Source: Thalassomonas sp. M1454 (GTDB taxonomy: Bacteria; Pseudomonadota; Gammaproteobacteria; Enterobacterales; Alteromonadaceae). Taken from it: a stretch of 64,000 nucleotides of DNA. Below are positions 9,415-19,549 of this stretch, one piece after another. Both the position numbers and the translations under genes were made by a program. Numbering within the stretch: the stretch's first letter is position 1; each line of letters starts with the position of its first letter. The DNA is taken from positions 248,001 through 312,000 of the forward strand of contig NZ_VKDD01000003.1 in the NCBI RefSeq assembly GCF_007097525.1. The letters are read 5' to 3'. The notes below the pieces were generated by a model that was not told the origin of the DNA, made no database searches, and was given only the letters and a program-made list of their open reading frames with translations.

Positions 9415-9963
9415 ATGGAAGCTGTAAATTATATTTTAAATTTTGTTTTTGACACCTACCTTTTGGTTTTATTACTTAGGGTATGGTTGCAGGCTGCACG
9501 AGCTGATTTTTACAACCCATTTAGTCAATTCGTAGTAAAAATCACTAACCCAGTAGTCATTCCATTTAGACGAGTAATTCCAGGTATTGCCGGCATTGAT
9601 ATGGCAACCTTAGTTGTCGCCTTAATTATCGCTTGTGCTAAATTTGCCGTTTTATCGTCACTTAACGGTCAGCCTGTTGATTTAGTTTCTGTGCTAATTA
9701 TTGGTGCATTGTTCTTTACTAAACAAATTGGTTATTTAGTGTTTATGGTTATGTTGATCATGGCATTAATGAGCTGGGTTGTACAAAGCCGCAGTCCGGT
9801 GCAATTAGTATTTCAACAATTAACAGAGCCTTTACTGCGCCCTATTAGACGTCTATTACCGGATCTTGGCGGCATTGATTTATCTGTTCTAATCGCTTTT
9901 TTACTGTTAAACGTAATTAACATCGGCATTGGTAGTGTGTTACCTATTTGGCGAATCTTATAA
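9415..9963 (+). CDS. yggT: YggT family integral membrane protein
   Basis: A membrane protein of 182 residues containing two copies of the YGGT module. Each has a hydrophobic helix, then a motif like NPFSQFVVKITNPVVIPFRRVIPG (first copy) or LVFQQLTEPLLRPIRRLLPDLGGIDLS (second copy), then another helix. Four or five membrane segments are expected. The function is not established; links to osmotic and ion homeostasis and to septum-associated proteins are reported for the family. It is preceded by a CCGGAG ribosome-binding site. In enterics a DUF167 gene follows; here a DUF4426 gene does. Confidence 0.92.
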   Translation: MEAVNYILNFVFDTYLLVLLLRVWLQAARADFYNPFSQFVVKITNPVVIPFRRVIPGIAGIDMATLVVALIIACAKFAVLSSLNGQPVDLVSVLIIGALFFTKQIGYLVFMVMLIMALMSWVVQSRSPVQLVFQQLTEPLLRPIRRLLPDLGGIDLSVLIAFLLLNVINIGIGSVLPIWRIL

Positions 9964-10060
9964 ACTTAATCGCCGACAAAGATACTTAGTCGATTAAATT
10001 TACCATTAGCCGCTATAATTAAGTAATGGCTTATAAACAAGCGATACAAGAGAGGTAATT

Positions 10061-10516
10061 ATGTTTACTCTAACGGTGCAAAAATTCTATAAATCAGTAG
10101 CAATATGTTTATCTTTACTGTGTTTTTCATCTTTTAGTAACGCTGAAAATATGAAAATGCTAGATCAATTAGAAGTACACTATATTGGTTTATCAACTTC
10201 AATTTTACAGCCTGAAATAGCCAAACAATACAATATTGAGCGCAGCCGTTATCGTGGTTTCGTTAATATTTCCATACTCGATACGAGTAAAGAAGGTAAG
10301 CCGGCAATAACCGCTGGTCTTTCAGGCTCTGCAACCAACTTAGTTGGCCAACGTATGCAATTAGAGTTTGAACAGATCAAAGAAGGTAGTGCAATTTATT
10401 ATATTGCGATAGTTAAATATCCAAATGATGAAACTTATAATTTTGATATAACCATCAACAATAACGGCAAAGAGCACAAGCTCAAATTTCAACAAAAATT
10501 TTATATTGAACAGTAA
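10061..10516 (+). CDS. DUF4426 domain-containing periplasmic protein
   Basis: A 151-residue protein with a signal peptide (hydrophobic stretch, then SFSNAEN, cleavage after about residue 28). The rest matches my memory of DUF4426, a beta-rich family of marine Gammaproteobacteria: LEVHYIGLSTSILQPEIAKQY near the start and a C-terminal half of beta strands. No enzyme motif is seen. It sits between yggT and rdgB, where it commonly occurs in Alteromonadales and Vibrionales. Start preceded by AGAGAGG. Confidence 0.8.
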   Translation: MFTLTVQKFYKSVAICLSLLCFSSFSNAENMKMLDQLEVHYIGLSTSILQPEIAKQYNIERSRYRGFVNISILDTSKEGKPAITAGLSGSATNLVGQRMQLEFEQIKEGSAIYYIAIVKYPNDETYNFDITINNNGKEHKLKFQQKFYIEQ

Positions 10517-10577
10517 TATCAATAATATTGAGTTGGCAGGACTAACTCGACTTATAATTTAAACTAAAAGAAAAACT

Positions 10578-11165
10578 ATGAGCAAAATTGTTTTAGCCAC
10601 TGGTAATCCAGGTAAAGTAAAAGAACTTTCACACTTATTAGGTCAATATAATATAGAGATCGTGCCGCAAAGTGATTTTAACGTTATTGACGCAGAAGAA
10701 ACAGGTACAACCTTCGTTGAAAATGCAATAATTAAAGCGCGTCACGCGGCTAAAATCACTGGCTTACCTGCGATTGCTGATGATTCAGGTTTAGAGGTCG
10801 ATTATTTAAACGGCGCACCCGGTATATACTCATCTCGCTACGCAGGAGCCGGCTGTAATGATAACGACAATAACGAAAAGCTACTGTCGGCATTAGCTGG
10901 TGTTGAACGTAAATTACGCACCGCAAGATTTCAATGTGTACTTGTGTATATGCGTCACGCTGACGATCCTACGCCAATAATCTGTCAAGGTACTTGGGAA
11001 GGTGAAATAGACATTGCCAGACATGGCGAACAAGGTTTTGGTTACGACCCAATTTTTTGGTTAGAACAACAAAACATGTCTTCAGCACAATTACCAAGAG
11101 ACTTAAAAAACCAATTAAGTCACCGTGGCAAAGCGTTAGCTAAACTAGTCCAACACTTTAGTTAA
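10578..11165 (+). CDS. rdgB: XTP/dITP diphosphatase RdgB
   Basis: Sanitises the nucleotide pool by hydrolysing XTP, ITP and dITP to monophosphates. The 195 residues (E. coli 197) open with KIVLATGNPGKVKEL, the substrate-binding SxNxxK-like loop. They also contain the ADDSGLEVDYLNGAPGIYSSRYAG active-site block and the C-terminal GFGYDPIF and SHRGKAL motifs. It is encoded 61 bp before hemW in the order rdgB-hemW known from E. coli. Confidence 0.97.
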   Translation: MSKIVLATGNPGKVKELSHLLGQYNIEIVPQSDFNVIDAEETGTTFVENAIIKARHAAKITGLPAIADDSGLEVDYLNGAPGIYSSRYAGAGCNDNDNNEKLLSALAGVERKLRTARFQCVLVYMRHADDPTPIICQGTWEGEIDIARHGEQGFGYDPIFWLEQQNMSSAQLPRDLKNQLSHRGKALAKLVQHFS

Positions 11166-11226
11166 CGTTTTGATCAAGTTGTTCAATTCACCTTAGTTTG
11201 CTCATACCATATATAAGAGATCTAAT

Positions 11227-12372
11227 TTGCTTACATTACCTCCTTTATCACTCTATATTCATATCCCTTGGTGTGTGCAAAAGTGTCCTTATTGCGACTT
11301 TAATTCTCATGCACTCAAAAGTGATATTGATGAGCAAAAATATATTGAGCACTTACTTAGCGATTTAGATAGCGACATAGCTCGTTTTGGTATCACAAGA
11401 GCTTTACATTCCATTTTTATTGGCGGCGGCACCCCAAGTTTATTTTCAGCCCCAGCAATAAAGCTATTACTTGATGGAGTTAAGCAACGCTTTGCTGATA
11501 ATCCAGAGATAGAAATTACCTTAGAAGCTAATCCTGGCACTGTTGAAGCAGATAAGTTTAAAGGCTTTAGTGACGCTGGGGTTAATCGCCTATCGGTTGG
11601 CGTGCAAAGCTTTGCTTCAGACAAATTAATTAAACTTGGTCGAATTCATGATAGTGAGCAAGCGATCCGCGCAGCAGAAATAGCAAACTCATGTGGCGTT
11701 AAAAGCTTTAATTTAGATTTAATGCACGGACTAGAGAATCAAACCATTGAGCATGCGCTTGATGATTTACGCCAAGCTATCGCCCTAAAACCTAAACATT
11801 TATCTTGGTATCAATTAACAATTGAACCAAACACCGCATTTCATTCAAAACCTCCAAAGTTGCCACAAGATGACACCCTTTGGGCAATTCAAGAACAAGG
11901 TTTTGAGCTATTAGCACAGGCGGGCTATCAGCAATATGAAGTTTCAGCGTTTAGCCAGAGTGAAGAATTTCAATCAAAACATAATATAAATTATTGGCAA
12001 AATGGTGATTACCTAGGAATAGGTTGTGGTGCCCATGGCAAGATAACATCCGTTGATGAAAATAAAATATATCGCACTGTTAAGGTAAAACACCCAAAAG
12101 GTTATATGGATACAGAGCGAGTACATTTAGATCATTTAACACAGGTGAGCGAAGCTGAGCGCCCGTTCGAATACATGATGAATCGCTTAAGGTTGTTTAA
12201 ACCATTTAGCTTACAAGATTTTGAGCGCTCTACAGGATTATCTGCCGCTCATATTCACCAACAATTACGCACAGCCCAAAATAAACAGCTACTTAGCGAA
12301 CAGCAAGGCCAGTGGCAAACGACCTTACTTGGCCGTCGCTACCTCAATGACCTGTTAGAGCTATTTATTTAA
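11227..12372 (+). CDS. hemW: radical SAM heme chaperone HemW
   Basis: HemN-like radical SAM protein that binds heme and delivers it to respiratory enzymes; it is not a coproporphyrinogen oxidase. The cluster-binding motif CVQKCPYC (Cys16, Cys20, Cys23) is followed by DFNSH as in E. coli HemW. Further motifs are FIGGGTPSL, GVNRLSVGVQSF and GCGAHGK. The best start is the TTG at 11227, directly before the conserved TLPPLSLYIHIPWC; an AAGAGA sequence lies 9 bases upstream. 381 residues. tadA follows after 6 bp. Confidence 0.95.
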   Translation: MLTLPPLSLYIHIPWCVQKCPYCDFNSHALKSDIDEQKYIEHLLSDLDSDIARFGITRALHSIFIGGGTPSLFSAPAIKLLLDGVKQRFADNPEIEITLEANPGTVEADKFKGFSDAGVNRLSVGVQSFASDKLIKLGRIHDSEQAIRAAEIANSCGVKSFNLDLMHGLENQTIEHALDDLRQAIALKPKHLSWYQLTIEPNTAFHSKPPKLPQDDTLWAIQEQGFELLAQAGYQQYEVSAFSQSEEFQSKHNINYWQNGDYLGIGCGAHGKITSVDENKIYRTVKVKHPKGYMDTERVHLDHLTQVSEAERPFEYMMNRLRLFKPFSLQDFERSTGLSAAHIHQQLRTAQNKQLLSEQQGQWQTTLLGRRYLNDLLELFI

Positions 12373-12378
12373 AAAAAC

Positions 12379-12918
12379 ATGAGCCAAAGTATGAATATTA
12401 CTAATGTAGAAGCTAACTTTACTGAGCAAGACCATAAGTTTATGCGTTTAGCAATAGAGCTTGCCGATAAAGCAGAAAGTCAGGGAGAGATACCTGTTGG
12501 CGCCGTGTTGGTTTGCGACAATAAGGTTATCGCGCAAGGTTGGAATCAGTCGATTCAATTACACGACCCATCCGCACATGCAGAAATGATTGCAATAAGA
12601 CAAGCTGGTAATACCGTAGAAAATTATCGCATGCTCGATTGCACGCTGTACGTTACATTGGAGCCTTGCCCAATGTGTGCTGGATTATTAGTACACAGCA
12701 GGATAAAAAAATTAATCTATGCTGCAGCTGATTTAAAAACCGGCTCAGCAGGAAGTGTGTTTAACTTAACGGCAAATGATAAGTTAAATCATCAATTAGA
12801 AGTACAATCTGGCTTGTTAGCCGATGAATGCAGCACAAAGTTATCGGCATTTTTTAAACGCCGCAGAGCAGAGAAAAAAGCATTAAAACAAAAAGTTCAA
12901 GCGAATAAACAACAGTAA
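12379..12918 (+). CDS. tadA: tRNA-specific adenosine deaminase
   Basis: Deaminates A34 to inosine in the anticodon of tRNA-Arg(ACG); essential in E. coli. The zinc and catalytic motifs HAEM (His67, Glu69) and PCPMC (Cys97, Cys100) are intact in 179 residues. The N-terminus is a few residues longer than usual (MSQSMNITNVEANFTEQDH), so a start at Met5 is possible. The C-terminus is a basic Lys-rich tail. It lies six bases after hemW and is convergent with mltF. Confidence 0.95.
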   Translation: MSQSMNITNVEANFTEQDHKFMRLAIELADKAESQGEIPVGAVLVCDNKVIAQGWNQSIQLHDPSAHAEMIAIRQAGNTVENYRMLDCTLYVTLEPCPMCAGLLVHSRIKKLIYAAADLKTGSAGSVFNLTANDKLNHQLEVQSGLLADECSTKLSAFFKRRRAEKKALKQKVQANKQQ

Positions 12919-12920
12919 TT

Positions 12921-13076
12921 CTAGTTATCGCTTTCTTGCTCAGATTCTTGTTTATTCATTAATACCACACGAAAATACACTCTATATCGGCCATTCACCT
13001 TACGATGTGAAGCTTTTAGCTGACGTCGTCTTTGATTACTTTTACAGGTACGGTTTCTGATAATAACTCCAAGCCA
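12921..13076 (-). other. short basic open frame between tadA and mltF, no standard start
   Basis: The minus strand is open for 51 codons, ending at the TAG at 12921-12923. It reads RNRTCKSNQRRRQLKASHRK followed by an acidic tail ending QESEQESDN. No ATG, GTG or TTG lies upstream of the basic part; GGAG sits a few bases before ATT/ATC codons. An ATG in the neighbouring frame (MAWSYYQKPYL) stops after 11 codons. It may be a small gene with a frameshift, or chance. The rest of this 254-bp gap shows nothing else. Confidence 0.25.
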
Positions 13077-13172
13077 TTATGGCTGCTCTATAAGTTTTTA
13101 AATTCACAATTTTAATACCACACTGAGCTTACCTTGTTAATATGACATTAGTATGACAAACCTAACCTTAAA

Positions 13173-14576
13173 CTATTGCTCTGAAGGTACTATAGTGCTT
13201 TGCTGTTTTTCATCAATAAACACCAAGGTATCGTAATAACCTCTGATATTTTCAACATAACGCACTGGCTCATCACCTCGAGCATAACCATATTTAGTAT
13301 TTTTATAGTATTTGCGCTGTTTTAATAAAGGTAAATATTCTTTCACATCAACCCAACGATCTGGATCGCCACCTAGCTGCTGCGTAATAACACGGGCATC
13401 TTCCATGTGACCCCAGCCCACATTGTAAGCCGCTAATGCAAACCAACGGCGATCCGGATTTTTAATTCTGGCCGGGATACGGTTGATTAGTTTCTGAAAA
13501 TATTTTGCGCCGCCACGTATACTCTGCTCTGCGTCAATACGACTGGTAACTCCCATTTGTTTAGCCGTTGGTAGGGTAAGCATCATCATGCCACGAACAC
13601 CTGTAAATGAGCGAGCTCTTGGCTCCCAATGTGATTCTTGATAGCTGATAGCGGCTAAAAAGCGCCAATCCATATCACTACCATAGCGCTGAAATAATTC
13701 TTTGTATTTAGGCAGTTTACTATCGATAGCTCGAATAAAAGTTCGAGTATCTACGTAATCAAACTTTTTAATATGGCCATAATATTTTTCATTTAGAGTA
13801 AGCAGAGTACCGTCATGATGAACTTCACCAAAAAACTCTATCAGAGACGAGAATAACGAATCATCACCTTTTTTACTTAACACCCAAGCAATAGGTTTAG
13901 GCTCTTGAATGGTAAAGCCAACGCTAATTTCTGGATAATAACGACGGTTAATCGCTAACGAGTTACTGTCAGCAATAGTAAAATCAATTCGTTCATCTAA
14001 TACTTCTAGCAATAATTCATCACTATCAAACTCATCTGTTTCAGTCCAGATTAAGCCAGGATAATCTTGCTTTAGTTGTTGCAAATTTTCGGCATGACTT
14101 GAGTGCGCAGAAACCTGTAACTTGCCGTCTAAATCTTTTAAATTTCGCGGCCAAGGCTTGCCTTGTTTGAACACTAACTTTTGGCTAATTTCAGTATAGC
14201 TTGGAGAAAATCGGTAATTTTTTAAACGCTCAGGAGTAACCGACAAGCCAGCGGCAAGAATATCGACTTCACCATTATCGATTTTTGGGAATAATTCTTT
14301 AAGGGTATAACTAGGTACAATTTCTAGTTGCACGCCAATTGAATCAGCATACTTTTGTGCTAACTCAAACTCAAAACCTTTTGGGCCTTGCGCGCCTATA
14401 TAATAAGTATTAGGCCCAAATAGAGTACCAACACGTAACGTACCTCGCTTTACAATTTCTTGTAAATCAGCAGGTTGCTCGCTTTCATTACAAGCAGACA
14501 AAAAACTTGTACTGACTAATAGCAATAAACAAAGTTTAACGAAACGGCGATTGAATTTATTTATAATTTTTTTCAT
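13173..14576 (-). CDS. mltF: membrane-bound lytic murein transglycosylase F
   Basis: Outer-membrane lipoprotein that cleaves peptidoglycan to 1,6-anhydro products. The signal ends in lipobox LSAC (Cys29). Residues about 40-270 form a solute-binding-protein-3 regulatory domain ([14 protein letters not shown]). Residues about 290-450 form an SLT transglycosylase domain with catalytic Glu314 in [14 protein letters not shown] and the motifs GVRGMMMLT and [10 protein letters not shown]. 467 residues, close to E. coli MltF. Its place between tadA and purL is the E. coli order. Confidence 0.96.
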   Translation of the reverse strand: MKKIINKFNRRFVKLCLLLLVSTSFLSACNESEQPADLQEIVKRGTLRVGTLFGPNTYYIGAQGPKGFEFELAQKYADSIGVQLEIVPSYTLKELFPKIDNGEVDILAAGLSVTPERLKNYRFSPSYTEISQKLVFKQGKPWPRNLKDLDGKLQVSAHSSHAENLQQLKQDYPGLIWTETDEFDSDELLLEVLDERIDFTIADSNSLAINRRYYPEISVGFTIQEPKPIAWVLSKKGDDSLFSSLIEFFGEVHHDGTLLTLNEKYYGHIKKFDYVDTRTFIRAIDSKLPKYKELFQRYGSDMDWRFLAAISYQESHWEPRARSFTGVRGMMMLTLPTAKQMGVTSRIDAEQSIRGGAKYFQKLINRIPARIKNPDRRWFALAAYNVGWGHMEDARVITQQLGGDPDRWVDVKEYLPLLKQRKYYKNTKYGYARGDEPVRYVENIRGYYDTLVFIDEKQQSTIVPSEQ

Positions 14577-14665
14577 ATGAAATTCATTGTGTCGTCATTT
14601 TCATTATTTTTACAGTCTTTTTTTAAGTTCTTGCAATTTAAATTTGTAATCGAGGTGTTTTTAAC

Positions 14666-14694
14666 TTACTAAAGCATGTTTTTTCTTTTATAAT
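14666..14694 (+). promoter_or_regulatory. candidate sigma70 promoter of purL
   Basis: TTACTA (14666-14671), a 17-bp spacer and TATAAT (14689-14694). This would start transcription near 14701, giving a leader of about 95 nt that contains the whole purL hairpin. Confidence 0.55.
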
Positions 14695-14713
14695 GCGCGC
14701 GAAAAACCAAGAT

Positions 14714-14770
14714 AATATTAATTCCATTACGTTTCGAAATACGCCAACGGTATTTAATGGAATTGATATT
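14714..14770 (+). promoter_or_regulatory. long hairpin in the purL leader, with a weak PurR-like site
   Basis: Outer arms AATATTAATTCCATTA (14714-14729) and TAATGGAATTGATATT (14755-14770) pair at 15 of 16 positions. Inside them AAATAC and GTATTT can pair as well. ACGCCAACGGTATTTA (14741-14756) matches the E. coli purL PurR operator at about 11 of 16 positions, which is suggestive only. No T tract follows, so it is not a simple terminator. Confidence 0.5.
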
Positions 14771-14795
14771 AATTTAAACTATGGTGATTACACTT

Positions 14796-17700
14796 ATGGA
14801 AATCTTACGCGGCGCACCTGCGCTTTCTGATTTCAGAACTAACAAGCTCCTTGCTCAATGTGAGCAGTTAGGCCTGCCTGTGACTGAGATTTATGCTGAG
14901 TTCATGCATTTCTCTCACAATAGCGATTCATTAACTCCCGATGAATTAACTAAACTTGAAAAACTTCTAACCTACGGTCCAACTATCGAAGAACATGACC
15001 CAGTAGGCACATTATTACTTGTAACACCTCGTCCTGGCACCATTTCTCCTTGGTCATCAAAGTCGACTGATATTGCTCACAATTGTGGTTTAAATAAAAT
15101 CATCCGTTTAGAGCGTGGTATTGCTTACTACGTGCAAACGAGTGTTGAATTAACCACTGAGCAAACTACGCAGTTAGCAGGTTTAATTCATGACCGTATG
15201 ATGGAAGTGATCTTTACTGATATCAACGATGCCAACAGCTTATTTGCTTCAGCTGAGCCGGGTAAATTAACCGCTATTGATATCATTGGCGGCGGACGTA
15301 AAGCACTTGAAGAAGCTAACGTTAATTTAGGTTTAGCGATTTCAGATGATGAAATCACTTACCTTTTCGATAACTTCTCAACGTTGGGTCGCAATCCTCG
15401 TGACATTGAGCTTTACATGTTTGCACAAGCAAACTCTGAGCATTGTCGTCATAAAATCTTCAATGCAGATTGGACTATTGACGGTCAAAAACAACCAAAA
15501 TCATTATTTAAAATGATCCGTAACACCCATGAATTAAATGGCGATTACGTACTAAGCGCATACAAAGATAATGCTGCGGTTATGGTTGGCTCTGAAGGCG
15601 GTCGTTTCTTCGCTAACCCTGAATCAAAAGTTTATGAGTACACCCAAGAAGATATTCAAATCTTAATGAAAGTTGAAACTCATAACCACCCTACTGCTAT
15701 TTCACCATACCCTGGAGCAGCAACTGGCTCAGGTGGTGAGATCCGTGATGAAGGCGCAACAGGTATTGGCTCTAAACCAAAAGCTGGTTTAGTTGGTTTT
15801 ACGGTATCTAACTTACGTATTCCTGGTTTTGAACAACCTTGGGAAACTGATTTTGGTAAGCCTGAGCGCATCGTTAATGCCTTCGATATTATGATGGAAG
15901 GCCCATTAGGTGGCGCAGCATTTAACAATGAGTTTGGTCGCCCTGCTATTACTGGTTATTTCCGTACTTACGAAGAAGAAGTAAATTCATTCAACGGTGT
16001 TGAAGTTCGTGGTTACCACAAGCCAATCATGATTGCAGGTGGTTTAGGTAACATTCGTGATGAACACGTACAAAAAGGTGAGATTGTTGTTGGTGCAAGC
16101 TTAATCGCTTTAGGCGGCCCAGCAATGAACATTGGTTTAGGCGGCGGTGCGGCATCAAGTATGGCATCGGGTCAATCAACTGAAAACTTAGACTTTGCAT
16201 CTGTACAACGTGAAAACCCAGAAATGGAACGTCGTTGTCAGGAAGTAATTGACCGTTGTTGGCAACTTGGCTCTGATAACCCAATCCTATTTATTCACGA
16301 TGTAGGCGCTGGTGGTTTATCAAACGCATTCCCTGAATTAGTTTCAGACGGTGGCCGTGGTGGTAAGTTTGAAATTCGTAATATTCCAAATGATGAGCGT
16401 AGCATGGCGCCACACGAAATTTGGTGTAACGAATCACAAGAGCGTTACGTTCTTGCTGTAGCACCTGAGCGTATGGAAGAATTCACTGCGATTTGTGAAC
16501 GTGAACGCGCGCCATTTGCTGTTGTTGGTTATGCAACAGAAGAAGAGCACTTAACGCTTACCGATAGCCATTTTGCCGACGATGAAGCATTAAACACACC
16601 AATTGATTTATCTCTTGATATCTTACTAGGTAAAACCCCTAAAATTATCAAAGACGTTGAGCGTAAAACTCAAGCAGGCGATGAGTTAAATCTTACTGAT
16701 GTTAGCTTAGCTGATGCAGCGGATCGTTTATTGCGCTTACCAACAATTGCAGAAAAAACATTCCTTATTACTATTGGCGATCGCTCAGTAACGGGTATGG
16801 TTAATCGCGACCAAATGGTTGGTCCTTGGCAAGTACCTGTAGCTGACTGTGGTGTAACGGCAGCAGCACTTGATAGCTACCACGGTGAAGCAATGGCTAT
16901 GGGTGAACGCACACCGGTTGCATTACTTAACTTTGCCGCTTCTGCCCGTTTAGCTGTAGCAGAATCATTAACTAACATCGCAGGTACAGATATTGGCGAT
17001 TTAAATCGCATTAAATTATCTGCTAACTGGATGTCGGCAGCGGGTCACCCTGGTGAAGATGCTGGTTTATATGACGCTGTTCACGCAATTGGCGAAGAGT
17101 TATGTCCGGCATTAGGTTTAACGATTCCAGTTGGTAAAGACTCTATGAGTATGAAAACCAAATGGAATGAAAACGGCGAAGAAAAAGCAGTTACTGCACC
17201 TCTTTCATTAATTATCACCGCATTTGGCCGTGTTGAAGATATCCGCAAAACGGTAACTCCAGAGCTACGCACTGATAAAGGCGACAGCCGCATTGTTGCT
17301 ATCGACTTATCTAACGGTAAAAACCGTTTAGGTGGTTCATGTTTAGCACAGGTTTACAAGCAACTTGGCAGTGAAACACCTGACGTTGATAGCCCAGAAA
17401 TATTAAAAGGCTTCTTCAACGCTATGCAACGTTTAGTAAGTGAAGAAAAACTATTGGCTTATCATGACCGCAGCGATGGTGGCTTATTTACCTCGGTAGT
17501 TGAAATGGCATTTGCCGGTCATACTGGTGTTGATATTGATATTTCAAAACTTGCTGGTGATGACTTAAGCGTATTGTTTAGCGAAGAGCTCGGCGCGGTA
17601 ATTCAAATTCGTGAAGACGATGTTGATGCAGTGCATGCAATCTTAAGTGAATTTGGCATTTTAGATTTATGTACTGATGTGGGTCGTATTAATAACGAAG

Positions 17701-18716
17701 ACACAATCCGCTTTAGCCGTGATGGTGAAGTTGTACTTGAGAACTCTCGTACTTACTACCGCACAGTATGGGCAGAAACAACGTTTAAAATGCAATCTCT
17801 ACGTGACAATTCAGAATGTGCAGAGCAAGAACATGCACTGAAATTTGACACTGAAGATCCAGGATTAAATACACACCTAACGTTTGATATTAACGAAGAT
17901 ATCGTCGCGGCTAACATTGCCGCAGATGCTGAAAACGAAACTAACCCTAAAGTTGCTATTTTACGTGAGCAAGGTGTTAACTCACACGTAGAAATGGCTG
18001 CTGCATTTGACCGCGCTGGTTTCTTTGCCGTAGATATTCACATGACCGACGTATTAGCAGGCCGTGTTGACTTAAACGACTATAAAGGCTTAGTTGCTTG
18101 TGGTGGTTTCTCATACGGTGACGTACTTGGTGCTGGTGAAGGTTGGGCGAAATCAATCTTATTCAATGATAATGCTCGCGAAATGTTCCGTGAATTCTTC
18201 CACCGTGAAGACACGTTCTCACTAGGTGTTTGTAATGGTTGTCAGATGCTTTCTAACTTAAAAGAAATCATCCCAGGTGCCGACTTATGGCCACACTTTG
18301 TACAAAACAAATCTGAGCGTTTTGAAGCACGTTTCTCTTTAGTTGAAATTCAAGAGTCACCATCTATCTTCTTTAAAGGTATGGAAGGCTCGCGTATGCC
18401 AATTGCTGTTTCGCACGGTGAAGGTCATGCAGAATTTAAATCTGAAGATGCTATTGCGGCAGCAAATGATTCAGGCACAGTATCGGTTCGTTATGTAGAT
18501 AACTACGGTCAAGTAACTGAAACATATCCATCTAACCCGAACGGTTCACCTGATGGTATTACGTCACTAACTACAACGGATGGTCGTGTAACAATCATGA
18601 TGCCACACCCTGAACGTGTATTTAGAACGGTTGCTAATTCATGGCATCCGGACGAATGGTTAGAAGATTCTCCATGGGTGAGAATGTTCCGCAACGCTCG
18701 TAAGTTCGTAGGCTAA
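14796..18716 (+). CDS. purL: phosphoribosylformylglycinamidine synthase
   Basis: Large single-chain FGAM synthase of purine biosynthesis: FGAR + ATP + glutamine give FGAM. From 14796 it is 1306 residues (E. coli 1295): an N-terminal PurS-like domain ([18 protein letters not shown]), two AIRS-like ATP domains ([40 protein letters not shown]) and a C-terminal glutaminase with nucleophile Cys in [11 protein letters not shown] and [15 protein letters not shown]. The start at 14796 is chosen because MEILRG aligns with E. coli and GGTGAT lies 8 bases upstream; ATG 14781 is five codons earlier and lacks a ribosome-binding site. Confidence 0.97.
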   Translation: MEILRGAPALSDFRTNKLLAQCEQLGLPVTEIYAEFMHFSHNSDSLTPDELTKLEKLLTYGPTIEEHDPVGTLLLVTPRPGTISPWSSKSTDIAHNCGLNKIIRLERGIAYYVQTSVELTTEQTTQLAGLIHDRMMEVIFTDINDANSLFASAEPGKLTAIDIIGGGRKALEEANVNLGLAISDDEITYLFDNFSTLGRNPRDIELYMFAQANSEHCRHKIFNADWTIDGQKQPKSLFKMIRNTHELNGDYVLSAYKDNAAVMVGSEGGRFFANPESKVYEYTQEDIQILMKVETHNHPTAISPYPGAATGSGGEIRDEGATGIGSKPKAGLVGFTVSNLRIPGFEQPWETDFGKPERIVNAFDIMMEGPLGGAAFNNEFGRPAITGYFRTYEEEVNSFNGVEVRGYHKPIMIAGGLGNIRDEHVQKGEIVVGASLIALGGPAMNIGLGGGAASSMASGQSTENLDFASVQRENPEMERRCQEVIDRCWQLGSDNPILFIHDVGAGGLSNAFPELVSDGGRGGKFEIRNIPNDERSMAPHEIWCNESQERYVLAVAPERMEEFTAICERERAPFAVVGYATEEEHLTLTDSHFADDEALNTPIDLSLDILLGKTPKIIKDVERKTQAGDELNLTDVSLADAADRLLRLPTIAEKTFLITIGDRSVTGMVNRDQMVGPWQVPVADCGVTAAALDSYHGEAMAMGERTPVALLNFAASARLAVAESLTNIAGTDIGDLNRIKLSANWMSAAGHPGEDAGLYDAVHAIGEELCPALGLTIPVGKDSMSMKTKWNENGEEKAVTAPLSLIITAFGRVEDIRKTVTPELRTDKGDSRIVAIDLSNGKNRLGGSCLAQVYKQLGSETPDVDSPEILKGFFNAMQRLVSEEKLLAYHDRSDGGLFTSVVEMAFAGHTGVDIDISKLAGDDLSVLFSEELGAVIQIREDDVDAVHAILSEFGILDLCTDVGRINNEDTIRFSRDGEVVLENSRTYYRTVWAETTFKMQSLRDNSECAEQEHALKFDTEDPGLNTHLTFDINEDIVAANIAADAENETNPKVAILREQGVNSHVEMAAAFDRAGFFAVDIHMTDVLAGRVDLNDYKGLVACGGFSYGDVLGAGEGWAKSILFNDNAREMFREFFHREDTFSLGVCNGCQMLSNLKEIIPGADLWPHFVQNKSERFEARFSLVEIQESPSIFFKGMEGSRMPIAVSHGEGHAEFKSEDAIAAANDSGTVSVRYVDNYGQVTETYPSNPNGSPDGITSLTTTDGRVTIMMPHPERVFRTVANSWHPDEWLEDSPWVRMFRNARKFVG

Positions 18717-18740
18717 TCCCCAAACGAAAACTTAAAAACA

Positions 18741-18765
18741 AAAAAACGCCGAAAGGCGTTTTTTT
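18741..18765 (+). terminator. rho-independent terminator of purL
   Basis: AAAAAACGCC, loop GAAA, GGCGTTTTTT plus T. Strong and usable on both strands. Confidence 0.9.
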
Positions 18766-18785
18766 ATGCTCCAAATAAAGTAAAT

Positions 18786-18808
18786 ATCAAGGTGTCAGAC
18801 ACCTTGAT
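18786..18808. repeat. 23-bp palindrome, left copy
   Basis: Perfect arms ATCAAGGTGTC and GACACCTTGAT around a single A. An identical palindrome (central T) lies at 19521-19543. The two flank exactly one gene. GGTGTC/GACACC palindromes are a widespread intergenic REP-like motif in marine Gammaproteobacteria as far as I recall. Confidence 0.85.
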
Positions 18809-18818
18809 TAATTTATAA

Positions 18819-19400
18819 TTAGAATTGAAAGCTTAGTCCTAAGCCTTGGCTTGAGTAATCTCTTCCACCATTTAACGCAAAAAATGTTTCTCTATGATAG
18901 GCATTAACTAAGAGTTGTTGAGTTACTTTAATGTCTACACCAAGCTCAGCAGATACACCAATATGAAACTCATGTTCACAATCTTCACAGTCTAGGTTAT
19001 CTCCACTTGCTGCAATAAACATAAATGCAAACAAATCAGAGAAAACGCCTAAACCGAAATAGGGAGTAAATACACTAGAGTTTTGTAAATAATATTGCGC
19101 AGATAATTCAATACTAATGTTGTCTTCAGGCTTTTGGGAAGAAAAGTAATTTACATTATATGTTGGGTAATATTCATTATTATGTTGTTCAAATAGCGGG
19201 TCATTATTCACCCAAAAAGTAACAGTCGCTGAAAAGTCATCCCTTTTATCGAACACTTTAGCACCTACACGATAGCCATCTATATCCTTATCTGCTGAAT
19301 GGTCATAAGCAACAAAAAAATATGTATCCCCCAAAGAATCATCACTCGCTAAGCACGAAAAAATGGGAAAAAATAGTATCAACAAAATGCTTATCTTCAT
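18819..19400 (-). CDS. small exported beta-barrel-like protein, unknown function
   Basis: 193 residues with a signal peptide of about 18 residues (ISILLILFFPIFSCLAS). IFSC could also be a lipobox. The mature part alternates polar and aromatic residues in probable beta strands (FFVAYDHSA, YGVGAKVFD-like, YYLQNSSVFTPYFGLG) and ends in GLGLSFQF, the terminal Phe typical of outer-membrane barrels. There is a CEDCEH motif in the middle. I do not recognise a named family; it could be a small outer-membrane porin-like or OmpA-barrel-like protein. The gene sits alone between two copies of the same 23-bp palindrome, which hints at acquisition as a cassette. Confidence 0.65.
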   Translation of the reverse strand: MKISILLILFFPIFSCLASDDSLGDTYFFVAYDHSADKDIDGYRVGAKVFDKRDDFSATVTFWVNNDPLFEQHNNEYYPTYNVNYFSSQKPEDNISIELSAQYYLQNSSVFTPYFGLGVFSDLFAFMFIAASGDNLDCEDCEHEFHIGVSAELGVDIKVTQQLLVNAYHRETFFALNGGRDYSSQGLGLSFQF

Positions 19401-19520
19401 ATTATGTCTTATATTTCATTAACTTGTAATGATTTATCATGGCACATATATTAGACAACAGCCAATTTAATGGATAATTGATTTAAGTTTAAATAAGCTA
19501 ATAACAGTTGTTGAAGCTAT

Positions 19521-19543
19521 ATCAAGGTGTCTGACACCTTGAT
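19521..19543. repeat. 23-bp palindrome, right copy
   Basis: Same arms as the copy at 18786-18808 with central T. It lies between the barrel-like gene promoter region and the 3' end of the MFS gene, so it could also act as a transcript end for the latter, though no T run follows. Confidence 0.85.
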
Positions 19544-19549
19544 ATTGAT

